From Dicaeum eximium (Eukaryota; Chordata; Aves; Passeriformes; Dicaeidae): a stretch of DNA of 64,000 bases. Positions 1 through 11,975 of the stretch are shown in pieces. Both the position numbers and the translations under genes were made by a program. The stretch is from assembly GCA_013396995.1 (NCBI GenBank), contig VWZP01008589.1:260731-324730 (forward strand), given 5' to 3'. Position 1 is the first letter of the stretch. Every line of letters begins with the position of its first letter. Below the pieces are notes generated by a model that worked only from the letters and a program-made list of their open reading frames with translations, did not search any database and was not told the origin of the DNA.

Positions 1-3000
1 TGATAATGTGCTGATAAGATAACAAACACTTGTGAAAGGCAACGCTATATGTAAAAAAAGCATTTTTTTGCCAATTTTTAATATGCCATGGATTGTGCAG
101 TGACAAAAAATGGCATAAGATGGCAGTAAGAGATTGGAAAATACAGTGGTTTGGTGTGACATATTCCAGTGACCCAACCTACTGTCTTGCAATAAGGATG
201 ATTGTATAACAGTTGATAAATGGGAATTTCTGGGCTCCTTTGGGACATTGTTTTCTAACTTTCTTTTTGCATTTTTCTTCTCCTCAGAGGAAAATCTCCA
301 GTTTGTTTGGCATTTATACTCTTTTATCTGAGTGTGGGAAAATGGAATAGTTTTTCACGCTGCATTGCCATCTGTGTGGAAGTGCTTGAAATTCACTGCT
401 CATACTTTTAAAATCTGTGCTGTATGAAAATCACTCCAAATGCAGCATTATATTAAATATGGTATCATGTGCTGATAGAAACACAGTAGGGTGAAACAAC
501 CATGTCAGCAATGCACAGGCAGCTCTGCAGCCTTGCTGGAGGAGCAGTATGGACAAGAGGCTGTTAAGCTGATCCACTGCTAAACTCCAGCGAGGAGGAC
601 AGGCTGCTCTGGGCCCAGACTTGTGTTGGCAGCAGTAGTCAAAGCCCAGGAGGCTGGAGCTGGTGAGCCCTGTGGGAAGTTTTGTTAGGTGCTCTCATTA
701 CACCAAGGCTCTAGGGTCTTCTGGTAACTTTCCAGTCCAGGGCTATGGCCTGGTGACACAAAACTGCCTTCTCTTGGCTGGAGAAATGACTTTGAATACG
801 TAAATAATGACTGCCTGTGATACCTATACGAAAACCAGAGGGCTTTATTTCTGGAGGCTGATTCCTGTAAGATTTGTCCAATTTACGAACTAAGATAGAA
901 AATGGATGGATTATTTGCAAAATATCGGTGTGTAATTTCTTAGTGCTAATGATTTCATTATGTCTGCATTGAAATTTTCAGTAACAGCTTTACATTTGTA
1001 TATAAAGCTATGTTTTGCAGCCCCAGGGTATACTTTAAGTTCATCTCAAACAAAAAGGTTCACATTTTCTGAATCCTTTCCAGTGGTAATAATGATAGCA
1101 TTTTTAGCATAGTGCTTTTTGTCCTTAGATCTGAAAGTGACTTGTAAATGTACATACCTCTGACCAGAAAGGGCTTTATGTGATCAAACAAAGTAAAATT
1201 AACATCAAGCAACAATGAGCAATAAATGTCTTCTACAGTCACTGGCAAGGTATTGTCTAAACTCTGATTTAGTGGGGAAAGTTAGACGTGGAAGAGACTG
1301 TTATGTTTGTTAAATGTTTGTTCATTATGACTTTCCCTCAACTTTTCCCTCAAAATTATTCTTTTCCAGCATCTGTTTTAATGTAGTTACTGGGGAGTTA
1401 TGTGGTTATGCATGATTTTTATCTGATAGCTCAGCCAGAGATCAAAGGACAACACTGACATTTAGAAGGATGATGTGGATTTGTTGTGCTCCCTGAAGGC
1501 CTTGGTCTTTAAGCCAGGAGATGGATTACAGGTATGAATATTTTCATCTTTCACTGTAGTTCACATGTACCTGAATGCTTCCAATGAAGATTTCAACATT
1601 TTAGGAGATAAAAACAAAACTCAGTTGATGTTCTTCAGCATTCTTTTTAAATAATGATGTTCCTGGGAAGGTCAAGTGGACATTCCATCATATGTCTTTT
1701 CAGGACAGAGTTTGATCACATGTGGCACAGGAGCTTCTCTGCACTGTAGAACTGGGTGCACCATTTGAAACCTATGTGTTCATTAAAAGAGAACTAGTAG
1801 GAAAAGTGAAATATAACTTGAGGTTTAAATCACTCATTTACTCCAAATTTGTGAGACAGATGGAGTAGCTTTAGAAGTAATATAGTACTTTCTTTCCTTT
1901 TGTTAGTATTTTTGTTTGGTGTTAAAATCCTTCTTCATTATAATAGTAAATTCATAATAATGAAATTTCAGTAATGGTAACTTTTACTGCATCTTCATTA
2001 ATTCTAATGAGAAAATGATAAAGATCCCTCAGTTTTGATTCAATTGTGTTAAGTACATCAAAGTTTGGGTTACTGAAGTTCACATTTTTGTGTTAACTCA
2101 CATGGATTCATAGGAGCAATTTGCATTGGTAAACATACCTGAACTAAAAGGGTGAATTGTTTTCCTTCAATCTACTTAGAAATTATTTTAAATTGTGAAT
2201 AGGTTTTCTTCACAAAATTGCTGTTACTGTTAATATGGTAGATTTTTGAAAATTCAAGTGCAATGCTGCTTTTTATTCTTATCCTTACCCTTTTGAAGCC
2301 GCAGAATTGGAAACTCTCAGGTAGACTTCCATGGCATTTTAGGATTTAATTGTTTACCCATCATTACCCATTTACAAAGATGTTTCCATATTTCACGTTT
2401 GTATTCTGATAAAAACTGTCTTCCAGTGAGAATTCTGTTAATATTTGGAAATCAGAAAGTTATATCTATGACAGCTATTTATCATATATGAAGAGGGAAT
2501 GGATATACTCAAGTCACAATTCACGATCTTTTATTTTTTTTGCTATTTTTGTCATATTCAATACAGTACCATGATTGACAACTTCTGTCTGCTAATGATG
2601 TGTTTTCAAGATCACTTTAGCCTCTGGCTTCTCTTCCCCATAATTTTGAATGATACAAGGTATTTTGAAGCACAACACAAACCATTTCTGATTTCAGTAA
2701 GAAATCCTTGCCATTGCTCTTACAATGGAAAATTTGAGAGTTTTCATACAGTGTCACTGAATACAGCCTCACAATGATTGTTTTAGTGTGTACTGCTGTA
2801 TGATGCTGGAAAGAGTTGACTGTGCTGAGCTGGTCCTCTTGTCAGGAGAGGGCGAAAATCACTAAATTAGTCACATGATTACACCTCAATGACAAGCATG
2901 AACACGTTTTACCAACAACATTTTTATGTGTTACCCAAATCTATTAGCTTCTGATGAATTCCAGAACAGAAGGAACTCTGGAATTCAGGTTGAAAGTCCA

Positions 3001-3004
3001 TTTT
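1..3004. other. Gene-free single-copy DNA
   Basis: I see no gene or recognisable repeat here. The stretch is AT-rich, with a slightly more GC-rich patch at about 490-690. Short open frames (for example 2499-2777 plus, 711-920 minus) have no recognisable domain, no repeated motif and no partner exon signals, and are the length expected by chance. Confidence 0.6.
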
Positions 3005-3430
3005 TCATCGGACTATTGCAGAAAAACTCTTGCAATGCAGGTTTCTGAGAGTCTTGCACATTTCTTTGGCCTTCCTACTGGCCAGAAGTGAATGACAACC
3101 ATATGGAGCAATTTTGATGCAGTTTATCAGGTTATGCATGACAGCACAAGATATGAAGTCCAAAACTGCTAGACCTTCTGGACTGAAAGGGGATAAGCAA
3201 TACATTGGCGCTGTCTTAAAGATTCAAGGGAGAACTTTTCCTGCAATGACTGCACTAAACCGTTTTGCTGTTCTGTCATAATCTTGATGAGTGCCTTTGC
3301 CCTCGTATTGATTTTCCCTTATGGTCTGATCCAAAGATCGTTCACAGAAAAGAGGATCTTCCATTGGGCTTTGGCTCATGTCAGTGAGTGAGGTTAGGTC
3401 AGGCATCACAAAGCTTGGCAAGGAAGAGAA
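3005..3430 (-). other. Minus-strand open frame with one internal stop; possible decayed coding sequence
   Basis: Read on the minus strand, one frame stays open from the stop at 3431-3433 down to about 3005, broken only by a TGA at 3224-3226. The two halves (65 and 66 codons) are in the same frame and are joined by six sense codons. About 140 codons with a single stop is more than expected in AT-rich DNA, although a 64 kb window searched in six frames will give a few such cases. The first half begins at a TTG, so no clear start is present. I do not recognise the protein, and no splice sites or poly(A) tail were identified. It could be a decayed retrocopy or simply chance. Confidence 0.2.
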
Positions 3431-6400
3431 TCAGGTCACAAAGTCCATAAAGGCAAAGAAAATCCACAAGTAACATTTCAGAGTGGAGTGAAAAATGATA
3501 CTAAGTCAGAATTCATCTTGACAAAGTCAGACATTGAAAAGTTACTTGTCATATTTTCTTCATAGCCATAGGATAAGAAAGAAATGAGCTAGTGATTCAT
3601 CGAACCTGTCTTAGATACCTACTTTAGGTTGAGATGAACTGCCTCCTGGAGGTGCCTCTTTCTCTCCTTTGACTATAAAGGAGCCCAGGGGACTAGCTGA
3701 CATTTAGGGAGCTGACTTTTAGGTGATAAAGTTAGAAAATTCCTGTCAAAGGAATCTGTGGAGGTATCTCTCTTTTGCTCTCTCTCCTTTGCTTCCTCCT
3801 AGCCATTAAGACAGTATTACAGGTAGGTCTGCTGGCTTGAAAAGGCACCCTCCTGAACCTTTGGTATGTCTGGAGACTATGCTTTCTTCTAGAAAAATCT
3901 CAGATAGGAAACAGACATCTCATCCTTTGACCTGAAGTTAGTTTTCCTTTCTCTAAAAATCAGGATTTTTCCAATTCAAGAGTAATAATTAAAATTGAAT
4001 AAACTTCTTAGATTACTTAAAGTGAGAATAGAGTTCAAGATTAACTGCACCTCTGTTTTCTTTGTAAATAGTGTAAATATCCGCTGTTATTCCTTCCATC
4101 CCTTCTAACAATACGTTAGCATGAATTTAAGTAAAGTTTTCCTATATCCCATGTGCTGCTCTAACTACTGCACTAGAGGTAACACATTCTTGTTGAAATC
4201 AAAGACTCGATAAGCTGACTTTGTATTAAATGTTGTCTTTACAAATCTGGCCCAACATTTATTCAGGAGAATACATGCAGAAATAATTTTGTTTCTTTCC
4301 TGGTATTATTATAGAGAACAGAGTATAGCTGTGTCCTTCACAGAGAAGAAAAGCACTTCATAACAAAATGTACCTTCTGTTTAATTCCGTAGAGGAGAAA
4401 AACTACACCTAATTTCTTCAGACCATTTGTTTGCTGGGTTTGGCTGAGTTCACTTTTTTCACATTTCCAAAGGAGATGTTTTACAAGTAGCTTGATTCTT
4501 AAAGGTATTTGGGTTCAAAAAGTATGTGTTACTCCACAGTGGGGTTTTTTACCTCATACTGCCCTTTTAAGGCACACAATCACTGGTAATTGATAGTCAA
4601 CGACATTTAAGCTTCTAAATTTAATTAAAACTGTATTTAGGTTATTAAGGGAGTTAAATTTTAAATGCTTTTGAAAATTTGGGTTTGTATATTGAATCAT
4701 TTTATGATTTTGTACTTAGTTTTGAAAGAAAGTTATTTGATTAGAAATACTATTTTTTTAAGTGGACCATAATTCTTCATTCAAGTGTTAGGTTTTGGTT
4801 CACTGCAAACAAATATCTTCAGGAAATTATTAGTGCAAATGGAGGCATCTCTTATAAGACACTCAGGAGCTGTTTTGAAAATGATCATCACTTGAGATAC
4901 AGACTTTGGTTTCTCTACTTTTTTCCAATTTCTTTTTAATCACTGAGAGAGAGAGAACAAAATGTTTGTTACAGCAAGGCAAGAAAAGAGAAGAAATAAC
5001 TGCAAATAAAATGGATCTGCTGATGAAATACTGTGAACATTGTGGTGGGACCATTTGTAGTTTGAATTTGACAATTGCTAAAATATATATGGACCCAGAT
5101 TCTCCAGAATCATGTATGTAACAAAGTCACTGTCTTTATAGCAAGTGGGGTTGGATCCTACCTATGCTATCTATTTAGAAAAGATCAGCTCTGGAACAAA
5201 TAGAAATATTTATTTTATTTTTAGTTACATGTTCATTGTTTGATTCTGAACCTATGGATACATCAAAAAATAGGGTAAGACGTATAGTATGATTGTGAAG
5301 ACATGCTTCTTCCTGAAGTTAATATGAGCTGTCTTCAAAATGTGAAAGCAAAATATATAAAATTATAAAACTATTCACTCTGTATTTTAATATATTTTTA
5401 GAATATTATTATAATTAATTAAAATGCTTATTAGTAAAAACATTTGCCAAACATAAAATTAGGTTAGTTTCTTCTCAGTGCAATTCTCTTTTGGGTTAGC
5501 CAGAATTTTAAGCACTTCTGGGAATGCTTCAGTGTTAAAATATATGAAGGTAAGTTTTTCTTTATCTGTTTCATTGTCCTAAGAAAATGCCTAGATTTCT
5601 GGTCTTCAGAAATATTTTGATTGGTGCTCATCAAAAGAGTCTTTTAATATCCTCTCTGAATCCCTGCATTAATTCCTCCAAAGCTTCAGGATTAGCTTGA
5701 CTAATAAACTCAGTTCTGAATAAACTTAACATTGTTCTTCATTGCTTATAAACCTATCAGTCGACAGCAATGAATCAGCCAAAAGCCAGAGGAAAAGAAA
5801 GAAAGCCAGGGGAAAATTAAAATCCTTTCTCATATTTTATCAAGAAGAAACAATATTTTGCTTTCTCTCTGAAGTTGGTTTTGAGGCTAAGTCTTGAAAA
5901 AGTGCTAACAATTCTCCCCAGTGAGCACACTCTTCCCTGTAATCCATGCAGTTTCTGAAACTGAGAAATACAGAGCAAAGAAGAGTGTAATTTATAAGTT
6001 TAACTCTGAAAATTACAGATCCATTTTCCTCCTTGGGTTTGAACTGGAAGCTAGAAATATTTTTATGCAAAACAGTTAAAGCCATTCCTGTGTTGATTTG
6101 CCACACTTTACCTCTGGTAAAGCTGGAGCATGTAGTCCGTGCCATGTTCAATGAGAAAATTTTAAGTTTGCAGACTCTTAAATGTGTTGTCTCCCTCTTG
6201 ATGGATTTGGACCATTTGGACCAATACAAACATTTGATTCAAACATAAACTTGGCACATATCTCCTGCACGGAGAAAAATGAAGTTGAATAGTTTAATAA
6301 AAATAATGTGAACACACAAAGTAAAACTGATTCCAGATGGCTTTGTAAACTCCAGTAACTCAGCAAACATTAGATAAGTTACTCTGTTCATTAGTCTCAG

Positions 6401-7829
6401 GAGATGAACTAAGCTATTAAACAGGAATACAAAAAACAAAAAACCTATGATACATATAATTTTTATCTATTCAGAATTTTAGGCTCTCATGCTGAGCCAT
6501 TTTTTTAATGCAAATGCAATGTTCTGGTGAGGGGGATAGAAGGCTGACTCTGCTAGCTTGGTTTTGGATTTCATAGTGATACTAACTACCGTGGTTCATA
6601 AGAGATAACAATTGGGAGTAAAAGTCACGAAACAAGGTATCTGAATATTAAAGTTGTAAACTCTATGAACCACAACTTTTTTTGATGTTTACAGAAGCCG
6701 GGAGTGAGTATGGTGGATATAATTTGCACGAGCAAACATTGTCTCCCAAATATTGAATGGGGCTTCATGTACTTTTGTGTCCTTAGTCAAATGCTTGATA
6801 TAATCCCAACAGTAACTTCCCAGCTGGAAGATTTTGGCTTAAATGACCACTTCATTTCCTGAAGGTGAAAGGAGCTGTGTTCCCTTCTGTGTTCCCTTCT
6901 AGGAGCACATTCAGGCCTTTGTAATGCAGTTTTCATCTTTTGAATGCATAATAGGAAAAGTGTCCCTTTGTCTTTGGTGATGTACATTTTACCTTTAGAC
7001 TGTAGTTTGAGGAGTGCACCTCTGTGGGCCTTTCTTGATGCTGATGTAGCTGCTGAATTTCAGCTACTCCTTTGCTGTGCCCTGGGTTAATAAAAGTAAT
7101 GTTACATCAAGTTTCCAGGAGCATAAGAAAGTTCAAGCAAGGAGAACTTGGGAAGGGACTGTCATTTCCATCATGCTGGCTGGTTCTGTCCTTGCTCATC
7201 CAAGGGATACCTCCAGGAAGATTTCCCCTGGTGTGTACATTTTTTTAGGATCTCTTATTTTCTGCTCTTGGGTAAGAGAGTTTGTGGTGGGCTGACAGCT
7301 TGGTCTGGGATGGCATTGTTTCCCTTTCCTTATGGCTGTACTTCCCACAGCACTTAGGGTCTGTGCACAGGGCACAAAGCCAGCTTGTGCCAGATAGCCC
7401 AGGGGAAGGGCTGTAGTTTTCTGGGCAGAATAGCTGGGATGATGTGGGAGCCATTCTTGCTGAGGAGCTGAATATCTAGGCTATGGTAGTGCTAATATGA
7501 TCTCACTGTTTGCAGTGACCAAGCTAGGTTGATAGTTTGGGTAACATACCCATCTTAATTTGTATGCTTATTCTTTTGCTTTTTAGAATGGCTGAAGGAA
7601 ATTCCTGTTTAAAAATCCAGGCATCAGTAAGTTGTCCACACAGTAATGCATTTACACAAATTTTCTGTCTTAAGTATGAAAGTCAATCCATTGAAAGCAT
7701 GGTTGCTATGGCTTCTTTCATGGATTTTGCCCTTACTGTTTGTAAAACACAGTACCTATCTGTGATCTCCACACAAGGTGTCTCCAGACTCCCAGGGAAG
7801 TGATATTCAGCAGTTCAAGAACAGGCTGG
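3431..7829. other. Gene-free single-copy DNA
   Basis: No gene or confident transposon is visible. Overlapping short frames on both strands at 5840-6440 and 7077-7454 shadow each other and have no family resemblance. The last 40-50 bases (about 7785-7829) resemble the end of a CR1 open reading frame in plus orientation (a CTCCAGACTCCCAGGGAAGT-like stretch followed by TTCAAGAACAGGCTGGGCA), but this is too short to call. Confidence 0.5.
6877..6900. repeat. 12 bp tandem duplication
   Basis: GTGTTCCCTTCT is present twice, head to tail and perfectly. It looks like simple slippage or a micro-duplication with no coding context. Confidence 0.85.
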
Positions 7830-8445
7830 GCACCCAAGTCCTGTATCATGTTTTACAATGGACCCAGTGTTAAGTACCTGCCCTGGAAATATAAGTTTCA
7901 AGCTCACGCTATGTACTTAATTTAGTTCTGAATTTAATAGGGACCCTTGGGTATGTAGGGCTGGTATTTTCAATACGCAGCCCAAAGGGATACATTGAAA
8001 CAGACTGTGGAAATTGAACTGTCTCACTACCTCCCCACCCTCTTGATGCTGGGGTAGGAGTGGGATTTGTATCCTAGAACTATTTAATGAGTTCAGTTGA
8101 TGAGCTGTTGGATAAGAAACATATGTATTTATTGGGAGGAATAGAGGTGCTTTTCCTTTTTGCCAAAATTCAGCTCTCAGCCAGACAAAATGGAAAGCAC
8201 CCTTCTCCTGGGCAAATGACCACTCTAAGCAAATGCTCTCTGCAGTTGTCCCGTTGCAGACCGACCACTGGATATCCAGGAGTGTAAGCTCCAAGGTCAC
8301 AGGGGAAAAAGGGACCTGACACAGTTGGGTAATGATAAGAGCCACAGTTTGGCAGGAAGGTGTCACTTCTATCACTACTCATGCATTTTACCTATTTGCT
8401 TTCTAGTTATATGTGCATAAATACAGTTGGAATAGAGATTATTAC

Positions 8446-8477
8446 CTAGGACTCTAGGACTCTTGGACTCTTGACTC
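8446..8477. repeat. Short degenerate tandem repeat (GGACTCT unit), copy A
   Basis: The unit GGACTCT(A/T) recurs in the run CTAGGACTCTAGGACTCT and continues as TGGACTCTTGACTCT. It abuts the inferred left edge of the minus-strand LTR. It is repeated identically in copy B. Confidence 0.7.
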
Positions 8478-8945
8478 TGTTAGGGTTTCAACCCAGGCAT
8501 CAACCACACAAGTGCTCTCTCACTCCCCCATGCACTCCTGGTGTGGTGGGGAGGAGAATCAGAAAAACAGGTAAAACCCATCAGTTGAGATAAGGACAGT
8601 TTAGGACATAAAATACAGTAAAATATAATAATACTATTAATAATAAACCTGATAATAATAACAATAATAAGAACAGAATTTTATTGAAAATGAGAAAGAG
8701 GTATAAATAAAACCCAAGAGAAATAAGTGATGCCCAACACAATTGCTCTCCACCCACTGACTGCTGCCCTCCCCATTCCCAAGCAGTGACTTCCCCCTCC
8801 TGGCCAATTCTCCCCAGTTTAGATACTGGGCATGACGTTCTATGGCTGGAGTATCCCTGTGGACAGTTCAGATCAGCTATCCTGCCTTTGCTGCCTCCTG
8901 GCTTCTTGTGCCACTCCTCACTGACAGAGCATGGAAACTGAAAAG
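8478..8945 (-). mobile_element. ERVL-type avian LTR, 3' portion only (copy A)
   Basis: On the minus strand this matches, from memory, the downstream three quarters of a widespread avian LTR whose sense strand starts TGTCCTGGTTT and ends in a TTAAACCACGACA-like tail. The left edge here, TGTTAGGGTTTCAACCC, is the reverse complement of that tail. Landmarks in plus-strand order are an AAT-rich tract (about 8625-8670), the segment AAGTGATGCCCAACACAATT, a decayed TATA region (CAGTTTAGATACTGGGCATG) and the GACAGAGCATGGAAACTGAA motif. Only LTR is seen, with no gag, pol or env, so it is a solo LTR or a fragment. The 124-codon minus frame at 8581-8955 is a by-product of the LTR, not a gene. The upstream part of the LTR is absent from this copy. 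Confidence 0.7.
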
Positions 8946-8947
8946 AC

Positions 8948-9074
8948 ACAATCATAGAATGATTTGGGGTGAAAGGGACCTTAAGGATAATCTTGTTCCA
9001 ACTCCTCTGCCATGGGCAGGGACACCTTCCACTAGATCAGGTTGCTCAAAGCCTCATTCAACCTGGCCTTGATA
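8948..9074 (-). mobile_element. CR1 LINE tail, 5'-truncated (copy A)
   Basis: On the plus strand it begins CAATCATAGAATGATTTGGG, the reverse complement of the CR1 3' end (ATTCTATG octamer), and continues through the standard CR1 3' segment (CATGGGCAGGGACACCTTCC, CAGGTTGCTCAAAGCC) to CAACCTGGCCTTGA. The element therefore lies on the minus strand and keeps only about 125 bases. It touches the truncated ERVL-type LTR on its left. Confidence 0.9.
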
Positions 9075-9229
9075 TTTTTTTTTAACCTAAGAATTTATTA
9101 TTGCAGAAGACTTAAAGATGAAATAGAAATGAACTGAAATGGAAAAATTTTGTTTCATTACTCAACCACAAAAATGTGTAGTTGAGTTATCAGAGAAAAT
9201 ATATTATTTCAAAATAAACTTAGAAAGTC

Positions 9230-9780
9230 CTAAACATTTAAAAGTTCTACTAGTGGTGGCTTAAGAGGAATTTTTCCCATTGCAATATTTTTTGTCTCAA
9301 ATTGTTTCAATTCTTCAGCTGCTCTGTGGTGTAAATAACTTTTTTCATGTATTCTGCTTTGTGAGTGCAGAAGCTGCTGATGTGATGTTATGTCCAGAGA
9401 CACCAGCAAGCCATCCAAGTAAAATACTGCTGGACTGTGAGGCAGAAGTTGCTGCTGCTGCATTAAATGTTCCACATGTTGTAAGCACAGTGGTGCTTGA
9501 AGAGTTCACAGCAGAAGAATTGCTAGGCGAGGATGTAGCCTCAAAAGCAGGAGGATTACAACCAGCAGAAATGCTCCCAAAAACATCAGTTTCCAGATGG
9601 TGATGCACTGGCTAGACTGGAAATCATTGTAAAGAAGAAACTCCATGGGAAAGCTTGGCAGCCCAAAGCTTGATATTTACAGTCCTCCAGATTCAGAGGA
9701 AGGCAAAGGTTGAGTGACTGTGTGTCTTCCTGAGTGTTAGCATTCTGATGTTTTAATTTTTGTGATAAAGTTTCTCACGA
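9230..9780. other. Unidentified segment with overlapping open frames; possible retrocopy (copy A)
   Basis: Between the CR1 tail and the plus-strand LTR the sequence is not a repeat I recognise. A 107-codon plus frame (9280-9603) and two minus frames (87 codons at 9345-9608, 81 codons at 9230-9475) overlap. The minus strand has serine-rich and glutamine-run features (SSPSNSSAVNSSSTT; MQQQQ) and an ordered C-terminal piece (EELKQFETKNIAMGK). The plus strand can be followed past its stop only by changing frame. I cannot decide which strand, if either, was coding. If the minus strand was, the CR1 tail next door would be its 3' end. Confidence 0.25.
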
Positions 9781-9801
9781 GGTTTTCTATAAATACACAG
9801 A

Positions 9802-9869
9802 TGTTTTTCTAACTGTCTTTTTGTTTTTCACTCCTTTCTCCTGGGAGGAGAAAGGTTTGATGGACCTTT
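9802..9869 (+). mobile_element. Plus-strand LTR, first 68 bases, cut by the gap (copy A)
   Basis: This is identical to the start of the LTR at 11922, including the perfect hairpin at 9833-9855, and stops at the first N. The remainder of the LTR (promoter region, AATAAA, U5) appears only after copy B. The left edge is uncertain. Confidence 0.6.
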
Positions 9870-9949
9870 NNNNNNNNNNNNNNNNNNNNNNNNNNNNNNN
9901 NNNNNNNNNNNNNNNNNNNNNNNNNNNNNNNNNNNNNNNNNNNNNNNNN
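9870..9949. other. Assembly gap (80 Ns)
   Basis: A run of 80 unknown bases. Both flanks are the ends of the duplicated 2,040 bp block, so the gap is probably a scaffolding join between two overlapping contigs. The frames that run across the Ns are meaningless. Confidence 0.99.
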
Positions 9950-10565
9950 GCACCCAAGTCCTGTATCATGTTTTACAATGGACCCAGTGTTAAGTACCTG
10001 CCCTGGAAATATAAGTTTCAAGCTCACGCTATGTACTTAATTTAGTTCTGAATTTAATAGGGACCCTTGGGTATGTAGGGTTGGTATTTTCAATACGCAG
10101 CCCAAAGGGATACATTGAAACAGACTGTGGAAATTGAACTGTCTCACTACCTCCCCACCCTCTTGATGCTGGGGTAGGAGTGGGATTTGTATCCTAGAAC
10201 TATTTAATGAGTTCAGTTGATGAGCTGTTGGATAAGAAACATATGTATTTATTGGGAGGAATAGAGGTGCTTTTCCTTTTTGCCAAAATTCAGCTCTCAG
10301 CCAGACAAAATGGAAAGCACCCTTCTCCTGGGCAAATGACCACTCTAAGCAAATGCTCTCTGCAGTTGTCCCGTTGCAGACCGACCACTGGATATCCAGG
10401 AGTGTAAGCTCCAAGGTCACAGGGGAAAAAGGGACCTGACACAGTTGGGTAATGATAAGAGCCACAGTTTGGCAGGAAGGTGTCACTTCTATCACTACTC
10501 ATGCATTTTACCTATTTGCTTTCTAGTTATATGTGCATAAATACAGTTGGAATAGAGATTATTAC

Positions 10566-10597
10566 CTAGGACTCTAGGACTCTTGGACTCTTGACTC
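10566..10597. repeat. Short degenerate tandem repeat (GGACTCT unit), copy B
   Basis: Identical to the repeat at 8446-8477 and next to the left edge of the LTR. Confidence 0.7.
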
Positions 10598-11067
10598 TGT
10601 TAGGGTTTCAACCCAGGCATCAACCACACAAGTGCTCTCTCACTCCCCCATGCACTCCTGGTGTGGTGGGGAGGAGAATCAGAAAAACAGGTAAAACCCA
10701 TCAGTTGAGATAAGGACAGTTTAGGACATAAAATACAGTAAAATATAATAATACTATTAATAATAAACCTGATAATAATAACAATAATAAGAACAGAATT
10801 TTATTGAAAATGAGAAAGAGGTATAAATAAAACCCAAGAGAAATAAGTGATGCCCAACACAATTGCTCTCCACCCACTGACTGCTGCCCTCCCCATTCCC
10901 AAGCAGTGACTTCCCCCTCCTGGCCAATTCTCCCCAGTTTAGATACTGGGCATGACGTTCTATGGCTGGAGTATCCCTGTGGACAGTTCAGATCAGCTAT
11001 CCTGCCTTTGCTGCCTCCTGGCTTCTTGTGCCACTCCTCACTGACAGAGCATGGAAACTGAAAAGAC

Positions 11068-11194
11068 ACAATCATAGAATGATTTGGGGTGAAAGGGACC
11101 TTAAGGATAATCTTGTTCCAACTCCTCTGCCATGGGCAGGGACACTTTCCACTAGATCAGGTTGCTCAAAGCCTCATTCAACCTGGCCTTGATA
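11068..11194 (-). mobile_element. CR1 LINE tail, 5'-truncated (copy B)
   Basis: Same element as 8948-9074, with one base different (11146). Its 3' end lies almost at the left edge of the nested insert, as expected if CR1 reverse transcription began there. Confidence 0.9.
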
Positions 11195-11349
11195 TTTTTT
11201 TTTAACCTAAGAATTTATTATTGCAGAAGACTTAAAGATGAAATAGAAATGAACTGAAATGGAAAAATTTTGTTTCATTACTCAACCACAAAAATGTGTA
11301 GTTGAGTTATCAGAGAAAATATATTATTTCAAAATAAACTTAGAAAGTC

Positions 11350-11900
11350 CTAAACATTTAAAAGTTCTACTAGTGGTGGCTTAAGAGGAATTTTTCCCAT
11401 TGCAATATTTTTTGTCTCAAATTGTTTCAATTCTTCAGCTGCTCTGTGGTGTAAATAACTTTTTTCATGTATTCTGCTTTGTGAGTGCAGAAGCTGCTGA
11501 TGTGATGTTATGTCCAGAGACACCAGCAAGCCATCCAAGTAAAATACTGCTGGACTGTGAGGCAGAAGTTGCTGCTGCTGCATTAAATGTTCCACATGTT
11601 GTAAGCACAGTGGTGCTTGAAGAGTTCACAGCAGAAGAATTGCTAGGCGAGGATGTAGCCTCAAAAGCAGGAGGATTACAACCAGCAGAAATGCTCCCAA
11701 AAACATCAGTTTCCAGATGGTGATGCACTGGCTAGACTGGAAATCATTGTAAAGAAGAAACTCCATGGGAAAGCTTGGCAGCCCAAAGCTTGATATTTAC
11801 AGTCCTCCAGATTCAGAGGAAGGCAAAGGTTGAGTGACTGTGTGTCTTCCTGAGTGTTAGCATTCTGATGTTTTAATTTTTGTGATAAAGTTTCTCACGA
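11350..11900. other. Unidentified segment with overlapping open frames; possible retrocopy (copy B)
   Basis: Identical to 9230-9780. Frames lie at 11400-11723 plus, 11465-11728 minus and 11350-11595 minus. They are kept in both copies only because the copies are nearly identical, so this is not evidence of selection. Family not recognised. Confidence 0.25.
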
Positions 11901-11952
11901 GGTTTTCTATAAATACACAGATGTTTTTCTAACTGTCTTTTTGTTTTTCACT

Positions 11953-11975
11953 CCTTTCTCCTGGGAGGAGAAAGG
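11953..11975. other. Perfect 10 bp hairpin in the LTR U3 region
   Basis: CCTTTCTCCT, a GGG loop, then AGGAGAAAGG: a perfect inverted repeat with 10 bp arms. The copy at 9833-9855 is the same and lies 14 bases before the gap. Confidence 0.9.

Larger units (their letters stand above)
7830..9869. repeat. Duplicated 2,040 bp block, copy A (probable assembly duplicate)
   Basis: This block recurs at 9950-11989 with a constant offset of 2,120 bases. The only differences I find are C at 7961 versus T at 10081, and C at 9026 versus T at 11146. The copy ends precisely at the first N of the gap. It holds a short tandem repeat, the left part of a minus-strand ERVL-type LTR, a CR1 tail, an unidentified ORF-bearing segment and the first 68 bases of a plus-strand LTR. 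The missing right-hand parts of both LTRs are found only after copy B, which fits a failed contig overlap better than a real tandem duplication. Confidence 0.95.

Noticed and set aside
7917..8375. Longest open frame in the window (152 codons, minus strand)
   Set aside because: No recognisable domain and overlapped by other frames. It is repeated at 10037-10495 only because of the probable assembly duplicate. Likely chance.
8581..8955. 124-codon minus-strand frame with a hydrophobic leucine-rich C-terminus resembling a membrane segment
   Set aside because: It lies within the ERVL-type LTR. The hydrophobic run comes from the AAT-rich tract read on the other strand.
9787..10045. Frames running across the gap
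   Set aside because: They consist largely of Ns and are artefacts.
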